Below are positions 38,240 to 50,649 of a DNA stretch of 64,000 nucleotides, in pieces. This stretch comes from Tetrahymena elliotti 4EA (taxonomy: Eukaryota > Ciliophora > Oligohymenophorea > Hymenostomatida > Tetrahymenidae): assembly GCA_000231825.2 (NCBI GenBank), contig JH720308.1:582483-646482 (forward strand), in the 5' to 3' direction. Every line of letters starts with the position of its first letter. Position 1 is the stretch's first letter. The notes below the pieces were generated by a model, which saw only the letters and a list, made by a program, of their open reading frames with translations, was not told where the DNA came from and ran no database searches. The position numbers and the translations under genes are program-made.

Positions 38240-39172
38240 TCACCATCTTGCAGTATTACTACACCAAATAATACTCTAATTTCTGTCAATTAAGGCTAAA
38301 TTACCATCATTTTACATGATAAGAATACTAGGAGTCTAGCCCTAATTCATGGTATCAGATTCCCATACAGTAGCATTTCGCTTGTCTTAAATTTCTAGAT
38401 TACCATTAGGCTTTACAGATAAATAATAGGAGCCATCACCTTTTTTTTTAGTCATAGATGACCATATACAGCTATATGGGCTATAGTTTTAGTTAGTAGA
38501 AATTACTAAGTTACCATCAGCTTAAACACCAGCATAATATTTCATATTTTAAGAAACTAGCCATTTGTCTTATTCTAATCTTGCACCTTATTGTAATCTA
38601 TCTTTAGTATAGTTAGGGTGATTATTATTACATATAGGTTATCCAGTTACAGGTACTTAGCTTGTGGTGTTAGTGCACCAAGTGATATTCTTTTTACCAT
38701 CAAAAAGAACTAAGTTACCATCATTCTACATAATAAGAGTGAAAGGACTGCTACCTTAATTCAAAGTATCTGTAGACCATAATACAGCATTACGTTTATC
38801 TTTTAGTTCCAAATTTCCATTTGAAAGTAATGATAAGTGATATGGAGCATCTCCTTTCTTTTTTGCTAAGCATGAAAAGATACACATTGGTTGGCCTTAA
38901 GCAAAAGAATACACAACTAAATTTCCATCTTCTTAAACTCCAGCTCTAAATTTTTAATTTTGAGATACTATCCACTTATCTTAATCCAAAATCTTGCCCT
39001 AAAGCAATCTATCTTTAGTATAGTTAGGGTGGTCATTATTGCATTTAGTCTCTAAAGGCATTTAACCTAATTAGGCTCCATATTGTGGTGGGGGAGGATA
39101 TTAAGCATAGGGGTTCTAGTTGGGTTAAGGAGGATATTAGCCATATCCGAATTAATTATTGAAAGGGTTCAT
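38240..39172 (-). CDS. Double bulb-type (mannose-binding) lectin protein
   Basis: Single exon, 310 residues. After a Pro/Gln/Tyr-rich start (NPFNNQFGYGQYPPQPNQNP) come two homologous halves of about 130 residues. Each half begins with CNNxHPNYTKDRL and contains the B-lectin mannose-site signature QxDxNxVxY or a variant: VQEDGNLVVY (complete), MQNDGNLVLF, VQADGNLVIS and MQNDGNLALI. Bulb lectins are beta-prisms that bind mannose through such sites; only the first here is canonical. No signal peptide is visible, so the protein may be cytosolic, as with the slime-mould protein comitin, whose B-lectin domain binds actin and Golgi glycans. Internal duplication is evident because the halves align end to end, including KKKGD and KRNA. 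Confidence 0.9.
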
Positions 39173-39838
39173 TTATTTGAAGTATTCAACTTTGAAATTC
39201 TTCTATTTTAATTTATAGTTTCGGTTATTAAAGATAGTATAATAAAAATATGATTACCTCTCTTTTTGATAGATGATATTAATATTTTATAAATTTATTA
39301 TTTATACATTTAACGAAGTGTTGTTAATTTTTAATTCAATATAATTTGAGAATATAAAATAAATATCTTTTTTGATAAGCTGTAATCAATCAGAATCCAA
39401 AAAATTATTGTTAAGATATCCACATGTTTTCTAAATGGGTACTTCTTTATTTTTTTAAGTAAACTTGAACTTTCTTTATATTTTTTTTGACTTAATTTTT
39501 TGTAAGTTTTCAATCTTAACTTGACACTTATAAATCTATCTTTAAAACTTATTTGTTATAATAATAATTACACCAAAAATTTTACTTTATATTTACTAAC
39601 TTTTTGCCATTTCCTTATTTATTGATTTTAAATTAAGATTTAGTATGTAAGCTTTGTCTTCTTTTACAGATAATTTAATTAATTATAAACATATTTTGAT
39701 TTACTTTTTTTAAACAAATATTTAATGCCTTTACCTATCTCAGAATTTATAATTTGTTTAAGTAACTTTTTAAAATTGTTATATTGTTAAATTCACTTGA
39801 ATAACTTTTTCAAATATTTTTCCTTTCCAATTTATCTT
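39173..39838. other. AT-rich intergenic stretch
   Basis: No supported gene. A 60-codon minus-strand frame at 39331-39513 is compositional. Confidence 0.5.
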
Positions 39839-41973
39839 TCAGCTATCTTTAAGAAAAGTTAATTTAAAAGCTTTAAATCCTTTTTTACTTAATTCTTTTT
39901 GATCATCATCACCATCTTCACACCTATAAGCAAAATAACCCTCACAGCCTAAATCATCTTTGTATTTTTTAGAAATATTAATGTTAAATCTTCCATATTT
40001 AGCATTCGTATCAATAATAATATTTTCGTCTTTATTCTGCATCTCTTCACCAGATAATTGAAATTCCTTTTTAATTCTTTTAATTTCAAGGTCTTTAATC
40101 TGTTTTTTCAACTATTAAAGTAAATGTTAATTTCTTGCCTTCTCTTTTTCTTCTTCTTTCCAGCAGTTAGGTTCAAATTACTCATCTAATGAAAATACGT
40201 CTGTTTATAAATCTAATTGTTCGCCATTTTGAACTTTGAAAATTAACTTTGTTTCTCCATTTTCTTAGCTTTTTTCAGATTCCAATTTAAACATTTATTT
40301 TTTATCTTACTTAATTACTTTTCTCAATTCACTCTCAAGTTGCTCTTTTATCCAATCAGTGAATTAACTTTCTATATTTTATTAGTAGCTCAAATGTTAT
40401 AAGAGAGAGATTTTATTGAAATTTTTATATTTCATTTTTTTTTTTTACTGATCTCTATTATTTATTTCAAAAAAATTTAACAATTCTTCATTTATTTCCT
40501 CTTTTTTATGATCTCCTTTGAGCCAATTTTGATAAACTTTTTTAAAGTTATCTACTTCTGAAGTATTTAAATTTTTTTATTTAGAGCTTACTAAATAATA
40601 ATGAGCAATAAAATAAGAAGACTCTTTAAAAAGTTTGAATAAATTGAAATAATTTGAAAGATATTTTCCCAGTTAATAAAAAATGAAACTATTTGGAGCA
40701 GGATCAGAATTTTCATAATCGAAATCCTCCAATTCATAGTGTTTTTTCTTTGTTTTAAAAGCCCTATTTTAAATTAATTATAAAAATAAATTAATTTGTA
40801 GGATAATAGCAATTAAAATATTTACATTCCTATATTTTAATGAATGTTCTACAAAATTTAATATAAATTATTTATTTTTTTTAAATTATGTAAAACAATG
40901 AATTATTTCTTTGTTCCACTTTAAAAATTTATTTTTGTTAGATGCCTTTTAACAACATTTATGAGCTATTAGTTACTTTTGGTAAGCACATCACAGCACA
41001 AAATGCAAACATCACTAAATGTTAATGAAATAATAATAAAAATTTCATCAATTTTATTTTTGTCTTTGAGGAAGTCTTTAATCTTTTTATTATCTTTCTA
41101 AGCCTCTTGGTAATACTAAAATTTAGTAAACAATAGATTAAATATTCTTTTTTAATCACTATTAAAATTACTTTTTAAGAGAGATCTACAGCTCTATGAA
41201 TTCCAGCTTAATCAAGACAAATAAAACTATCTCCTATAAAATAGGCTTAACCTTGTGTAATATCGTCAAAACTTGAAGAGAAATTTTTATTCTCTAATAA
41301 GTTTATAAAAAAAGTTTTGCCCTATTAGAAATAATATTTAAATTAAACTTAACATATTTTTTAAAATAACTTATTTACCTTATCATAGCATCCAATAAAT
41401 GTTATTTTTAGCTTGTTTTACTTCATTTTTTTATTAAACTTTTCTATTGGGATATTGAATTTCATTTCGAATATTTTTTTATCATATATTAACTAGTAGA
41501 TTGAGTCAAAATAGATTTAAGCTCTGTACTTTTCAGATTCAATTTAAAAATCATTTTTTTAGAATTCATATTCTTCTTTTACTAATTTCAATATTTTTTC
41601 TCTAGAACTCTACCATTTCAGATCTTTTATTTCTTTGTATAAGGTATATGATTTCAAATAAAACTTCAGATTATTACATGCAGCAAAATAAAATTTCTAT
41701 TTATAAAAATTATTGAAAATATAGATAGCTTTAAAAATCTAAATTATTCTAAAACTAGCAAAGCAAGATTGAAAGATTGAGAGAGTTTAAATTAAACTTT
41801 TTTTATTTAAAGTATTATTATATTAATACTTAGAAGCTATTCAAATGAGAATAAGCTGTAAAGTATCCATCATACCTTTAATCATCTATAAAAAATGTGA
41901 AGAGTAATCTTTATTCTTCATTATTTTTTGTCTTTATTGGCTCATATACAAAGTAACCACCAATTGAGAACAT
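39839..41973 (-). CDS. Divergent P-loop GTPase-like protein
   Basis: Five exons (41830-41973, 41379-41696, 41172-41321, 40826-41115, 39839-40763) encode 608 residues. The P-loop GCYDKGKT (150-157) is split by an intron just before GKT. It is followed by a G3-like DQAG (191-194) on a hydrophobic strand (YFIGDSFICLDQAG). Next come SLTFSDVCILCCDVLT and FIVLHNLKKINN, where G-domain proteins have their fourth and fifth strands; the usual NKxD is replaced. An N-terminal domain of about 150 residues precedes the G domain. Its first residues (GGYFVYEP) resemble the very C-terminus (EGYFAYRCEDGD), so the two ends may form one domain. It could be a ciliate-expanded large GTPase. Biochemical role unknown. 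Splice phases are consistent at all four introns (56-133 bp). Confidence 0.65.
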
Positions 41974-43252
41974 TTTTTATTATTAAATATAAAAAATAAG
42001 TATTTAATTTAATTTTTTCCCTTAAATTAGTGCTTTCGCAGGTTGAATAAATATTAGTTAATAGTATTAAAATTTATATTAAAAATCTAAACATTTTTAA
42101 ATTAAAAAAAGATTTTCTTAAACTAACATTTTCTATTTTAAGATCTAAGAAAATATCTTCTTTTTGTAATCTATCCTTTGTTACATATATAACATATTTT
42201 TTCTAAAATTGTGAAGTAAATACACCTTGAAAGAAAATTGAATCAGTATTCAATCTCCTTTATTATTATAACATGCAAACTAATTCTCAAAGATACTAAT
42301 ATATGAGATGTTTCTTTTTCTAAAATATTTCATAGTGTTGATGTAAACTAAAAAAAATATTTTATGATATATAATAGATTTTTAGAATAATCCTCTCAAA
42401 AAATAAAAGTTATACACCTCTCTAAAGCCCTAATTTTAGTAAATACAAGATATTTTACTTGAATGCTTTTAATTATTTTATAGATAAATAAGAACATTAA
42501 ATTCTTTTTAAAAAAATTAATGTTACAATATATATCAGATTATTTAATTATCGCACTCTTTTTCCCTTAAGTTGATACCAAGCAATAGCTTTCAAAGCAT
42601 TATAAAAGGTTTGTAAAACAAAAAATCATTTTAAATTTCTTTCCTTTTTCTTCAATCAAAAATAAAATTGTAACACTATTACACTATTGTTTATTTGAAT
42701 TGTAAAATTTCAAAAAAGTAAAAGATTTACTGTAGTGACATCTATAAATCTGTAAAAATCTACTTTTCAATAGAAATAGAAAATTCAATCAAATTTATTT
42801 CCCTCAGAATTTACACTTTATAATTCCTTGAGTAATACACTTTCTTAAATTTATTCAAGCTTTTTTTATTAAAAATGTCATATTAATAAAAATTTCTATT
42901 ACATTGTAAATTTAATTAGCTTACTGTAATTTTTAAATTTTAGTCAAGAGATATTTTTGTTCCATAGAATCTGTCCATAACTTAAAAAAATTATCAAATT
43001 AGAGTGAGTATTTGTTAAAATATTTAAATTACCTACAATTTAAAAAAAATTTTTATCTGTAGACCGTTTCAGTTTAGTTTTTTTCATATTATTAACCATG
43101 AAAATATTTAAAAGTTATTAATATAATTAGGATGCCACTTTTTAACTTTTTGTAATTTTTTTATTTTACAATAAATGTGATTTTTTAATTTCAAGGTTAT
43201 TGAAGAAGAGAAAAAGTAGTTTAGTTTAAAGTAAATAACATTAAAAATTAAA
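41974..43252. other. Divergent intergenic stretch with a coding-like minus-strand fragment
   Basis: Mostly plain AT-rich. On the minus strand, 42100-42345 contains an ATG frame (MKYFRKRNISYIS) stopped by TGA, and, one base out of frame, a coding-like run (FTSQFQKKYVIYVTKDRLQKEDIFLDL). It could be a decayed gene piece or chance; no complete model could be built. Confidence 0.3.
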
Positions 43253-44283
43253 ATGGATAAATTATTAACAAGAGCTGTTAGTATTAAGAGGAAATAACAA
43301 AAACCTTTTCTATGACATATTATTACTTAGGGGACAATAATAGTAGATAAGAAGTTAAAAATATAATGAAATGGTGTTTGAAAGTTTAAGAACAAAAATT
43401 GAGAAGACTAAATTCAATATTCGTAAAGATAATTTATTTCAGAAAATTTCAGATTTCATGAAAAAATTTATAGACAGATATTTCATTATCTAAAATGAAA
43501 ATGTATTATTAATTACCTCATATTAAATTTAAATTATAATATTATTTAATAATTCTTAAAGGGAGAAAAAAAATCTTTCAAACTTGAACTATGTAGCAAG
43601 CATAATGAAGTTAAAGTTTTAAGACTGTAAAAAAATGGTAACTTTAGATTTATAGTAGATCATAGGGCTATAGAAGATTCAAAGTTTGGTTTCATTTCTA
43701 ATAATCTTACATTTACTATTAAAGAATCCCCAAAAATAGTAAATTATACTAAAATTGTAATTTGTGAGATAGATTTTCTGGTATTCACAAAATAGGATTT
43801 AATTGATAACCTATATTTTGAGATAAAAATATAAAGCATTTATATAAGAAACAAAAATATTATTCAAAATAATGGTTTAAATAGTAGCTTATTGGTAAAT
43901 TAAGAAAGCTTTAGTGAATAAAATAAGAAAAAAAAAATCCAAATATGAAGCCTGATTAGTCTGATTAGTAATTATCAGAACAGTATGTAACATAAACTAT
44001 AAATAAAGACATAAATGAATAGTTTTTAGATCAAAATGAAGAAAAAAATTCAAAATCAACAAATAATTAACAGAACCAAGAAAAATTACAAGATAAGTTG
44101 AATAAAAAATTAAAAAATTTCTAATTCTAAATTCCAATAAAATAAGAAAAAGGCAATGATGGAAATGATTTAGATATTGATTACTTTTAAACTGAGTAAA
44201 ATTTAGCTGTAAAAGAAAAAATAATAAGTGTAGAAGATGATGGTGTTGTTAAATTTACTTTTAAAATACATTATGAAAATTGA
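43253..44283 (+). CDS. Protein of unknown function with low-complexity C-terminus
   Basis: The model has exons 43253-43280, 43331-43422, 43562-43894 and 43951-44283, giving 261 residues. I recognise no family. The centre (SFKLELCSKHNEVKVLRL, FRFIVDHRAIEDSKFGFI, TFTIKESPKIVNYTKIVICEIDFL) alternates hydrophobic and polar residues and looks like a beta-rich domain. The C-terminal third is Gln/Asn/Lys-rich, ending in a short ordered piece (EDDGVVKFTFKIHYEN). The last junction is ambiguous. Either a 56-nt intron (43895-43950) is removed, or the frame continues through an A10 run near 43928-43937 in which one base fewer would keep it open. No signal peptide is seen. Confidence 0.55.
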
Positions 44284-45790
44284 AAGTTTATAACTAAGTA
44301 TTTATGTAGATTATGTATTTTTTATTATTTTATTTTTTAAAATTTATTTATTAATTTAAGGTAGAATTTTTTTAAATCCTAAAAAATTTTAACAAATTTT
44401 AAATTTTATTATGTATGTGTTACTTAACTCTTAATATTGTTTTCTAAAAGTTGCGGATTTTAAATTTGATTTTCACAAACTAAAAATTAAAAAAATTATA
44501 TTATTTGTAGAAAAGATAATTTAACTATTGACTCTAAAAATAATTTATATAACTATTTATATTTAAGATTTATTTTATATCTATTTATTTAAATAATTTT
44601 GAGGAATATGCCATTTAAAAATTAAAAAATGAGTACATGATTTTGAGAAAATAACTACTGGTTTTGAATTGACAAAATAAAAGTGAAATAATCTATTGAT
44701 TGCTTAAAAAATAATTCATACAAAATTTTCAATGATTTAATTTATTAGATTTCTAAAAATTATGAAAAGATATAAAAATAATTATCATTTATATTTATTA
44801 AAATAATATTGTATCAATATTTTGAGATAATTGCATTTTTAAAGGAAATTATTTTAAAATATTAAAAGTTTGGGAGGGGTTAAGAGAAAATTATAAATGA
44901 TATAATCTAACATTAAAAAAATGCATCAAGAAATAATTCATAAAAGATGTTAATTGATAGATAATTATTGAAATAAAAAAACTTTCAAACTCAACAATCA
45001 ATCTCAGCATGAAAACTAAATGAGAGTTGTTTAATTTACATTTAAATTTTCTTTATTAGAAAAATCTTACAAAATTTGCAAGTATCCAAGTTTTGATTGA
45101 TTTTAAACATTTTGTAAGATCCTTATATATTTTAGAAATGAAATTTTGTAAATCTATTCATAGAATTCATTTAAAAGAAGATACATTCTCCTAATAAATA
45201 GGCTTAATTACTTTTTTTAAGCTTAATTTGATATAATAATTAATTATTCCATAGACTAGAAACTGTCTATGAATCTTATCTCATTCATTATTTTTGCATG
45301 GCAAATACACACTCAAAATATAAACATATTTAGAAAAAAATTAAGATTAACATAATAATAAATATGGGAGAGTTAATAGTAGATCTTTTAAAACTAAATG
45401 TTTAGTTAGTTAGTTGTATATTTAAATATATTTTCAAGTATTAATTTTTCTAGTTAAATAAATAGAAAATCAATTTATTTTTGAAGATAAGCAACTTGTA
45501 GATTATTTTTTGTCTGGAAAAAAGGATTGATATTAATCTACTTCTAAAAAAATTGGAAATAATCCTATAAATCAATGTTCAGTATTTTGTTCTAAATTGT
45601 TATTTTGATAACATTTATGTCCATCAAATTTAATAAAAGAATAAAAAAAGAGAAATAAATATCAACTTTTCAACTAACACCTTGAATAAAAAAAATAATT
45701 TGTAATCAAAAGTCTTAAAAAAAGCTAAAAAAGGAAAAGCTCAATTATTACTTTACTTTTACTAGATCACATATTTGAAAAAGCTATTTA
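44284..45790. other. AT-rich intergenic stretch, 1.5 kb
   Basis: No coding signal seen; it includes the 5' flank of the membrane kinase. Confidence 0.5.
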
Positions 45791-47350
45791 ATGAGTTCTA
45801 ATAATATTAAAGCCATAGAAGAATAGGCGAGAAAATATTTATTGGAAGAAGGCTATACAGTCTAGAGCTTTCTTGGCTCAGGCAGCTTTGGACGAGTTTA
45901 CAAAGCTCATGATTTTAAAAATAATCAAGAAGTTGCTATTAAAGTTATACTTCCATCTGAATCAACTAATGAAGATTTTAAAAAAACTTTATAAGAATTT
46001 ACTCATTGTCAAAAGTTAAACTCTCAATATGTTGTTAAAATATATAATGTTTTATTTAGTTACAATAATAAACTACTTTTCATAATATAGGAATACTGTT
46101 CAAAGGGTAATTTAACCACCTACATGAAAAGTATTTAGAAAAATGAGTATAATTTAAAGTAAACTATCATTTAAATGTTAAGAGGAGTAATAGCAATACA
46201 TGAATAAAATATAGTTCATTCTGATTTAAAACCAGATAATATATTGATTAACAAGAATGGTGTAGTTAAAATAGGCGATTTTGGAGAAGCTAAATAACTT
46301 CGAACAGATAATGGTCTGACACATACAACTCCTTAAGGATGTTCACCTATTTTTGCTGCTCCAGAAGTTTTATTTTAGGAAAAAGGTTAAATCAGTAAAG
46401 AATCTGATTACTACTCAATAGGTGCAGTTATTTGCCTTCTCTGTGATTTACCTTTTTAAGATTTGTAGGGAATATAAGTTCAAAAAATACCAAATATTGC
46501 AAATAATAAATACAAGAGTTATATAATGCTAGCCTTAAGTATGATGACAAAAGAACCAAAAAAAAGAGCTTCATGCAAAAGAATACTAGATTTATTAGAC
46601 AATTTAGGTGAGTTAAATAATAATAAGGCTATTAACTAAATAAATTAAGTGATGACTGAGTGTAATGAAGAAGCTTTCTCTCTATTAAATAGTAATTTAA
46701 AACAGTCAAAAATATCTTCAATTACATATTCTTCACAACCTCCTCCTACTACTTCTAATCATTAACCATTGACTTGTTAAAAAGTTTATTTCATTTTTTG
46801 GGTGATAAGCATGATTATTTCTATCGTTATGAGTGGGATTTCTATATACTATATACTAAAAAGCTGCTTTCTTTACTTAATGGAAGCAGTAATTGCTTTT
46901 GGTTTCTTTAACTTTTACTTTAGCATTACTTCTTTTTATTTAGAATATAAAAAACAGTAAAAATTAACTCTTCAAATTATTTTTGAAATTTTAACATAAA
47001 TAGCTTATATAACCCTATTGGTTGGTGTTTTTATTTTTTTAACGAATTCTTTTCCATGCTCAGACCTATATGTTTGTGTTGATAAGTTTGATGTTAGATT
47101 CTCACAATAATAATTACATGTTCTAAGTGATAACTAATTGAACCAAATATGTGAATAAAGCGAACCTCAGAGAAAAGAATAGTTGGGAAATTATTTCCAA
47201 TCTAAATTCAACAAGAATATGAAAATATAATATTATGAAGAATCTCTTGGTATTCTTCCTTACACTTATTTAGGCACTGGTGGAGTTTTGGGAGTTTGGC
47301 TTGTGTTTAGATTTTTAATTAACTGCTGTTCAAAATGTTGTTATAAATGA
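45791..47350 (+). CDS. Protein kinase with C-terminal four-helix membrane domain
   Basis: Single exon, 519 residues. The N-terminal 290 residues are a complete kinase: glycine loop GSGSFGRV (29-36), Lys51 in VAIKV, catalytic loop HSDLKPDN (Ser replaces Arg of HRD, Asp145 kept), DFGEAK (163-168) and AAPEVLF. Ser in place of the HRD Arg suggests it does not need activation-loop phosphorylation of the usual kind. After a Gln/Ser-rich linker come four hydrophobic segments (VISMIISIVMSGISIYYIL, the MEAVIAFGFFNFYF region, TQIAYITLLVGVFIFL, GGVLGVWLVFRFLI) and a cysteine-rich end (CCSKCCYK). The loop before the last helix has CSDLYVCV. The kinase faces one side of a membrane as the N-terminal domain, unlike receptor kinases. 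Partner and substrate unknown. Confidence 0.9.
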
Positions 47351-48157
47351 TTTTTTTAAACACATCTGAATTAATGAAATAACTCTATTTTAAGAACTAA
47401 ATAAAAATATGCATTCTATGTTAAATTTATTCTAACTAGTAAAAAAGTAAATTTTAAATATCTTTGATAATCTTAAATCAAATCTCACATATGTATGGTT
47501 CATCCAACAAATTTTGTTTCTTTAATTTGATGAATGGGTTCTCTTTTTAGATAAGTAAATATTCAAATAACAATTCTTCATTAAAAATTCTCTTCAAGAT
47601 TTCCATCGTTTTTAATTAAAGAAATAAAAAGAATAAAACAGAACTCAAAGGAAACATTCAGATTATAAAAATTTCTAAGCAATTCTTACATTTTTAAAAC
47701 ACTTCCTTCCAATTACTTTTATACATAAATAATTTATCACAGATCAACAAAAAAATAAAATATCTTCTCAATTAATTTTTCCTCTTAACTATTTAATTTA
47801 TCAAATCATTTTTTAAATTATTTACTCCTAACAAAACTAATGCTCCTAATTAGATTTTCTAGTATTTTATAAATAATTATATTCAATCGAATTGACTAAT
47901 TTTTGTGTTACTTTCAGAAGTTGAAAGTTTTGTTTACAATAAATTAAAATACAGTATCTTTCTCAATTTAAGTATAAAATAAAACACATATTCTTTCTCA
48001 ATTTAAATATAAAATAAAAAGCACTCTCTTTCTCAATTTAAAAATATTATATAAATCTAATTAAATATTAAATCTTAGTTGAATTTTTTATAATCACTTG
48101 TAAGTGTTAAGATCACGTCTAAGCAAAATTAAATAAATATAGTAATTTAATATTATT
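47351..48157. other. Intergenic stretch holding a short tandem repeat
   Basis: AT-rich spacer between the kinase and the phosphatase. It includes a 35-bp tandem repeat, listed separately. Confidence 0.5.
47957..48040. repeat. 35-bp tandem repeat, three copies
   Basis: The motif TCTTTCTCAATTTA begins at 47957, 47992 and 48027, an exact 35-bp period. It is followed in the first two copies by TATAAAATAAAA. It lies about 120 bp upstream of the phosphatase start codon. Confidence 0.85.
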
Positions 48158-50317
48158 ATGGGTATTGTAGAATCTATTGAATAATATGTACCACCTCCTA
48201 ACTGGGATGGAAATGGTGATTACCGCACAGTGTTTCATTAAGGTTTTATGAATTATTTTAGTCACTTACAATTTATAGCTGTTATTTGCTACATCTTTAT
48301 AATAATTCTCCAAAGATTGACATCAAAAACTAAGAATAATAATGATGCAAATAATTAGTAGTTCTAATAAAATCAATAATATTAATAAATATTTGTTAAC
48401 CAAATGCTTCCATATTAGCAGCTACAATCAAGCAATAACCTTAATATGTCTATGAGTTAGAGCGGTTAAATTAATCCTTAACAAGAAAATAAATAAAGCG
48501 TTAAGTAAGTAGGATTTTCACTTGAGTTACTCGGATTATTAACTTTATGGATTTTAATTGGTTTGTTGACATTTTAGTTTGGGTTAAGTTATGGATACAA
48601 ATTAATTAGTGAAGAATCAGCTCATTATATTAATGGAGGATTTGTTATTCTAGGATTAATATTACAAACTAAACTAAATCTAGGTCAAAGAAGATATCTT
48701 AAACTTATCTTTACTGTTATTGGTATAAGCTTGGCTATTTTACCCTAAATTCTTATGGAAAATATCTGTATGTGTGTATTCAATGTTTATGGTTATTAGG
48801 TTGGCGATTTCTTTTTCTCTTCTAAATTCACTCGTTATTACTAGATTGAAAAGGAAAAAATTTGCCCAGACAATGAATTATGCCACTTATATGCTACTCT
48901 TCCAGAGACAAGTTACGATTCTGTTTTTTTCAATATCCATGCAGGTTTGAATGTAACTAATATTGAAGTAATTCTATAGCCTATTAGTAATGAAGGAAAT
49001 TTACTTGAAGAAAGATATAACATTACAGCTGAAATATAAGAGAGTATATAGATTGAAGATAAAGGTAATAGAAATGTATTCGTTGCATTATATACAGATT
49101 TATAACCAAATACTCATTACTAAGTCTAAGTCATTAATCAATCAACAAAAGAAATTCTTAAGAAATCAACTTATAAAACACTTCCTTCTCCAGAATAGAA
49201 AGATATTTAAGTAAAAATAGCTTTTGGAGGTGACTGGAGTCGGTAATAAATAATATAAATTTAAGATTTTTTAAAATAATTTTCATATAATTTTATTCAG
49301 AATTGATTAATCCTAGAAAAAAATTGTTGGATTTGTAATAAAATAAATTTTTTTTAATTAGAGAAGGAAATGGAGATTAATTAACTTCTAAGTTGGTATC
49401 AATTGAACCAGATGTTATTATGCTTGGTGGTGATGTAGGTTATGATAATGGATTTAAGGAATGCTACTATTCATGGGATATTTTCTATGATTCATTTGAA
49501 TAAAATGTCTTTGAAAAAATAGGAAGAATTATTCCTTTAATATTTGCTATTGGAAATCACGATGCCGGTTGGAATGCTTTAGGCTAGTATAATACAACAG
49601 TAAATGCTGAACAAGGACCTCTGTACTTTACTTGGGCTCCTTAATAGTTTGGTGCAAACAAAACCATTCCAAAATACAGCTAAAGGTCATCTCTAAACTA
49701 TCATATCATCAGAAACACAATTCACTTTTCTCTTGACAGTAAAAAAAATAGATCATCAAATTTTTATTCATTACTTTTATACATTTTAAATAGGTGGATA
49801 CTTCCATAATTTCTCAGGTTATCAAAATGATTGGATGAAATAAACTCTCTCCTAACATTAAGATTTTTACAAATTTGCTATTTATCATGTTCCTATTTAC
49901 CCTGTTTGCTAGAATCCCAAATCTAAATTCAACAAAGCTTAGACCAATATTGACATGAAGAATTACTGGGTACCACTTTTTGATTAGTATAAATTTGTTG
50001 GTGTCTTCGAAAATCACGTTCACATGTTTAAGAGGACATTCCCATTAAAAAATAATACTATTGCTGATAACGGCACTGTTTATTTCGGAGATGGCGCTTG
50101 GGGTGTACCAACTAATGAAATTTGCCCTCCTGACTAGTTTACTAACTCAACCCTTGGAGGCATATTTGAAAAAGCTCATACTGCTAAAAATGCTGATCAT
50201 GTCTGGATTGTAAATCTATCTGAGAAAGAAGCAGTATATGATGCTTTTACTTAAGATGATTCTGTTTATTTTGAAAGAGGATATACCCAAACTCTTTCAA
50301 ATTATAATATGAATTGA
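48158..50317 (+). CDS. Membrane-bound purple-acid-phosphatase-like metallophosphoesterase
   Basis: Three exons (48158-49242, 49362-49738, 49794-50317) encode 661 residues. The N-terminal 230 residues have several hydrophobic segments (LQFIAVICYIFIIIL, LLGLLTLWILIGLLTF, LIFTVIGISLAILP) separated by a Gln/Asn-rich loop. They are followed by a fibronectin-like extracellular segment with YATLPETSYDSV and TDLQPNTHYQVQV, as in the N-terminal domain of purple acid phosphatases. The catalytic domain carries metal motifs AFGGDW, GGDVGYDNG, GNHDAG, YHVPIYP and ENHVHMFKR. These correspond to the five metallophos blocks, with Trp after GD and Asn in place of the usual Gly of GHxH. Substrate unknown. The multi-pass anchor is unusual, as the family is normally secreted. 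Confidence 0.87.
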
Positions 50318-50649
50318 GATATCATTATAAACCTTAAATAAATTATATATTTAATAATATTAAATTTTTTAGCATCTTTAAGATTTTAAAATAGTTGTTA
50401 AATTCATTTTATTTTGTTAAAATTGATATGAAAAAATAAATCATACATGAATTAAAGTCTTATGATAAGTTTAATATTAAGAAATTAATTTTATTTATAA
50501 TTTTGATGAGAAATGGATTGTAATTTAGCAAAAAATAACTAAATTTTTTAGAAATAAACAAAGAGAGTAAACTCAATAAATAAATGCATAATTTTAATAA
50601 TAATTATAATAAAAAATATAAACTGTGTAAATTTTATCTCATCACTCAG
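50318..50649. other. Convergent intergenic stretch
   Basis: Short AT-rich spacer containing two 3' ends. Nothing else seen. Confidence 0.5.

Noticed and set aside
40826..41115. Zinc-finger (B-box/RING) reading of the CILCC segment
   Set aside because: Once the exons are joined the segment falls inside the GTPase domain, and the remaining zinc ligands are missing.
49814..50023. 69-codon minus-strand ORF
   Set aside because: Antisense to the catalytic exon of the phosphatase.
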